Shown: piece by piece, positions 62,202 to 64,000 of the stretch
Layout of the letters: each line of letters starts with the position of its first letter
How positions within the stretch are numbered: the stretch's first letter is position 1
NCBI GenBank assembly: GCA_965221145.1
Contig: OZ244877.1
Span: 4,650,001-4,714,000, forward strand
Reading direction: 5' to 3'
Source of the DNA: Bin5 sp965221145
GTDB taxonomy: Bacteria; Chloroflexota; Anaerolineae; Caldilineales; Caldilineaceae
DNA length: 64,000 nt
The notes under the pieces: generated by a model
What the model saw: only the letters and a program-made list of their open reading frames with translations
Database searches by the model: none
Told to the model about the DNA's origin: nothing
Made by a program: the position numbers and the translations under genes

Positions 62202-64000
62202 TCTTGATAGACGTGTAGAATTGTTTTCATATCCCGCCAGTGGGTCTCTACAAACCGGATGCTTGTTTCCCACACTCCCAATCTCACCGGCGCCTCGAGC
62301 CCGTCCGCATTTTGCAGAGCATGATGCAACTCTGCTTCTTGTTCTCCGTCACGCTTCACGAACTCCTTATACATTGCCGCGCACAATGGACAGAGTGCCA
62401 GAAACTGTGCTTCGCCCTCGTGGCTAAAATACTCTAATGTAAATGCCTCCACAGCCTCAAAGTAATATTCGCCATCACGCCTTTTGAACGGCATCTCATC
62501 CTCGCAAATCTGACAGATCATCTGCTCAGAATCATTCGTGTATAGATTTCTAAGCCAGATACTGGGGTCAATACTCGCCCGTGAAGTCCGAACACTTCTT
62601 TGCCTCGTCTCGTATTCCTTTTCAGGGGCGTTATCCATGAGTTCTCTAAGTCGCTCCTGCCGTCGCTCAGGGTTAGCAGTACTTTGCTGAGGAAATTCTG
62701 CTTGGCTTCTTTGTCGCTCTTGAAGCAAGCAAGCTATTTCCTGTTGAACATCAGGGGGAGCACTATCGAACTGCTTTGCAAGACTGAGACTCTCTTTAGA
62801 TATACCAACTTCTTCTGCTAATTGTGCTACAACATCCTTTCTCATACCGAGTTGGTCGGCCAATTTCTCATCACGGACATACGACTCGGGAAGATCATCG
62901 AGAGAAAGCTCGCTCGGTCTATGCATATTTCCGTTCGAATCCGGCAGCCATGCTGTATTTATCAGCAACTTGCCAAACTCGGATACCTGGTTCTCTCTAC
63001 GACTTCCCTCATAAGTTTGTCGACTCGATTTTTCAACGACTCCGTGAATGCAATCAGAATGAGGACGAGCAATTTTATTCCAAATGAATGCGCTTTTTTC
63101 CAGAGTTGGAGTAACTATTGCATGTTCCAGGCCATCAGCCTTTATGTTGAGATCAAATCCGTTAAGCCCTCTCTCATGCCAACTATGCTGATCACAAATC
63201 GTAACATGGTTTTCCCAATTCTTTTTTTTTCGTTCAATACTTACAGATTCCTTGACGTCCAGGGATTTGAACAATGCAGATTGAGGGTGGTCTGAGCTGA
63301 CACATACAAAGGTATCGTTCCTGGAGAAATACATGCGCAACTCATCACTTCCAAAATAGACTTGATCTGGCCTCCGGTAAACAGTTTTTCTCGCATATGG
63401 ACTTTCGGCAAGAATAAACGGTGTTTCACACAGCCGTTTCCGAAGTCGACTTTTTTTGTCTTGCGAATCTGTCTCATATGCGCGTTCAATTTTAATTAGA
63501 TCGCGTTTGTTCTCGTCAATAGCAACTATCATTCCATCATTCCGGTATTTCGGAAGTATCTTTTCAATGATTTCTTCAACAAGGTCCAGTTCCGGAATAC
63601 CCAACTCGCCCAGAAACTTGCGAACCTCTTGATGCTCAGATAATTCTACCCTCACGATTGGCAACGAAGTTTCAATATCCGTTCTAACAGCCAGGTATGC
63701 ATTTGGCGAACCGTCGTCCCGGAATGGATTCACATGTGCCCCGTCCTGACGACGAAGAATAGGTTTATTTCGGAGAATACCTCCTGTTTGCCGGCACCAG
63801 CGCGGGAGACGCCACAGGGCTTCTTGTCCAGATAGAAACTCGTAGAATTTAATAAACCACTCGTCAGATTGGCAATCAAGGAATTGCTCGAACAATCTGC
63901 GGGCGAACATTTCTGGATCAACTTCCGCGACCTTGAGTTCGGATCTCAGATATTGCCAAAGGTCGGGTGTTCGGCGTTCGGTGATATCAGATGACAGCCA
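62198..64000 (-). CDS. Large sacsin-like (HSP90-type ATPase-associated) protein, C-terminal part
   Basis: The gene runs off the right edge; 600 residues to the stop are visible and the frame is open to 64000. The segments KFYEFLSGQEALWR, LRNKPILRRQDGAHVNPFRDD and LVEEIIEKILPKYR match the large sacsin-like proteins that carry an N-terminal histidine-kinase/HSP90-type ATPase fold. Near the end a CX2C...CX2C cluster (CQICEDEMPFKRRDG, LCPLCAAMYKEF) looks like an HNH-type or zinc-binding nuclease-like domain. Low G+C and A/T-rich codons differ from the rest of the window, a sign of transfer. Coupled to a DNA methyltransferase, so a restriction-like role is likely. Confidence 0.75.
   Translation of the reverse strand, partial: WLSSDITERRTPDLWQYLRSELKVAEVDPEMFARRLFEQFLDCQSDEWFIKFYEFLSGQEALWRLPRWCRQTGGILRNKPILRRQDGAHVNPFRDDGSPNAYLAVRTDIETSLPIVRVELSEHQEVRKFLGELGIPELDLVEEIIEKILPKYRNDGMIVAIDENKRDLIKIERAYETDSQDKKSRLRKRLCETPFILAESPYARKTVYRRPDQVYFGSDELRMYFSRNDTFVCVSSDHPQSALFKSLDVKESVSIERKKKNWENHVTICDQHSWHERGLNGFDLNIKADGLEHAIVTPTLEKSAFIWNKIARPHSDCIHGVVEKSSRQTYEGSRRENQVSEFGKLLINTAWLPDSNGNMHRPSELSLDDLPESYVRDEKLADQLGMRKDVVAQLAEEVGISKESLSLAKQFDSAPPDVQQEIACLLQERQRSQAEFPQQSTANPERRQERLRELMDNAPEKEYETRQRSVRTSRASIDPSIWLRNLYTNDSEQMICQICEDEMPFKRRDGEYYFEAVEAFTLEYFSHEGEAQFLALCPLCAAMYKEFVKRDGEQEAELHHALQNADGLEAPVRLGVWETSIRFVETHWRDMKTILHVYQE

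Overview
The window looks like a chromosomal segment of a Chloroflexota-type bacterium (Caldilineae/Anaerolineae-like). This is inferred from gene style, G+C-rich coding sequence, tandem membrane-protein paralogues with a DUF4129 protein, exported proteins with C-terminal membrane anchors, and many short intergenic repeats. No single marker proves it; the 16S rRNA gene in the window (30682-32203, minus) would settle the placement.

Layout. 1-1500: AAA ATPase coupled to a partial DUF4276-like gene (defence-like pair). 1586-2816: an IS630 element. 2.8-7.5 kb: endonuclease III, a phosphoribosyltransferase, an exported nuclease-like protein and a P-loop protein. 7.5-13.8 kb: an enolase-superfamily enzyme, three related multi-pass membrane proteins, a DUF4129 protein and a DapA-like aldolase. 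13.8-26.8 kb: a TPR lipoprotein divergent from an oligopeptide-type ABC transporter locus (OppF-like ATPase, BNR-repeat exported protein, very long anchored solute-binding protein, two permeases, OppD-like ATPase). 26.9-32.5 kb: a complete rRNA operon on the minus strand (16S, tRNA-Ile(GAU), 23S, 5S) with terminator. 32.6-39.3 kb: biotin-dependent acyl-CoA carboxylase genes (carboxyltransferase, unknown protein, biotin carboxylase, biotin carrier), a DUF1624 membrane protein and biotin ligase BirA. 39.4-40.7 kb: a TnpB gene broken by a 59-bp repeat. 40.8-53.2 kb: membrane, HD, prephenate-dehydrogenase-like, exported, GNAT, aminotransferase, 3-hydroxyacyl-CoA dehydrogenase, DinB and DUF2283 genes. 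53.2-59.8 kb: a sugar-catabolism cluster with two nearly identical GH32-like genes separated by an IS701-like element, a Gfo/Idh/MocA oxidoreductase and a mannonate-dehydratase-like enzyme. 59.9-64 kb: DUF2283, HAD hydrolase, zinc ribbon, DNA methyltransferase and a large sacsin-like ATPase-type protein running off the edge.

The most unusual content is between and inside genes. Three short-element families recur. (1) About 60-bp elements with ends TTTGACAAA/TTTGTCAAA (family A, five copies), two of which lie in frame just ahead of signal peptides. (2) About 60-bp elements with ends TTTGAAGAT/ATCTTCAAA (family B, five copies), related to A by a shared GGCGG core; one copy splits tnpB and shows exact element boundaries. 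(3) Hairpins whose 20-24-nt loop is conserved while the perfectly paired stem differs from copy to copy (family C, seven units at six sites). One family C copy sits in frame inside a hemL-like gene, where one stem arm appears to be native coding sequence and the other its inverted copy. An 82-bp MITE with 8-bp target duplications, REP-like hairpins and GGTCACTGACCACTAG-type intergenic repeats add to this. Together they suggest a genome with several active, poorly described short-element systems.

Functionally the genes indicate a heterotroph using imported peptides or oligosaccharides (ABC locus), fructan- or sucrose-like sugars (GH32 cluster) and biotin-dependent carboxylation. Two possible defence loci lie at the two ends of the window.
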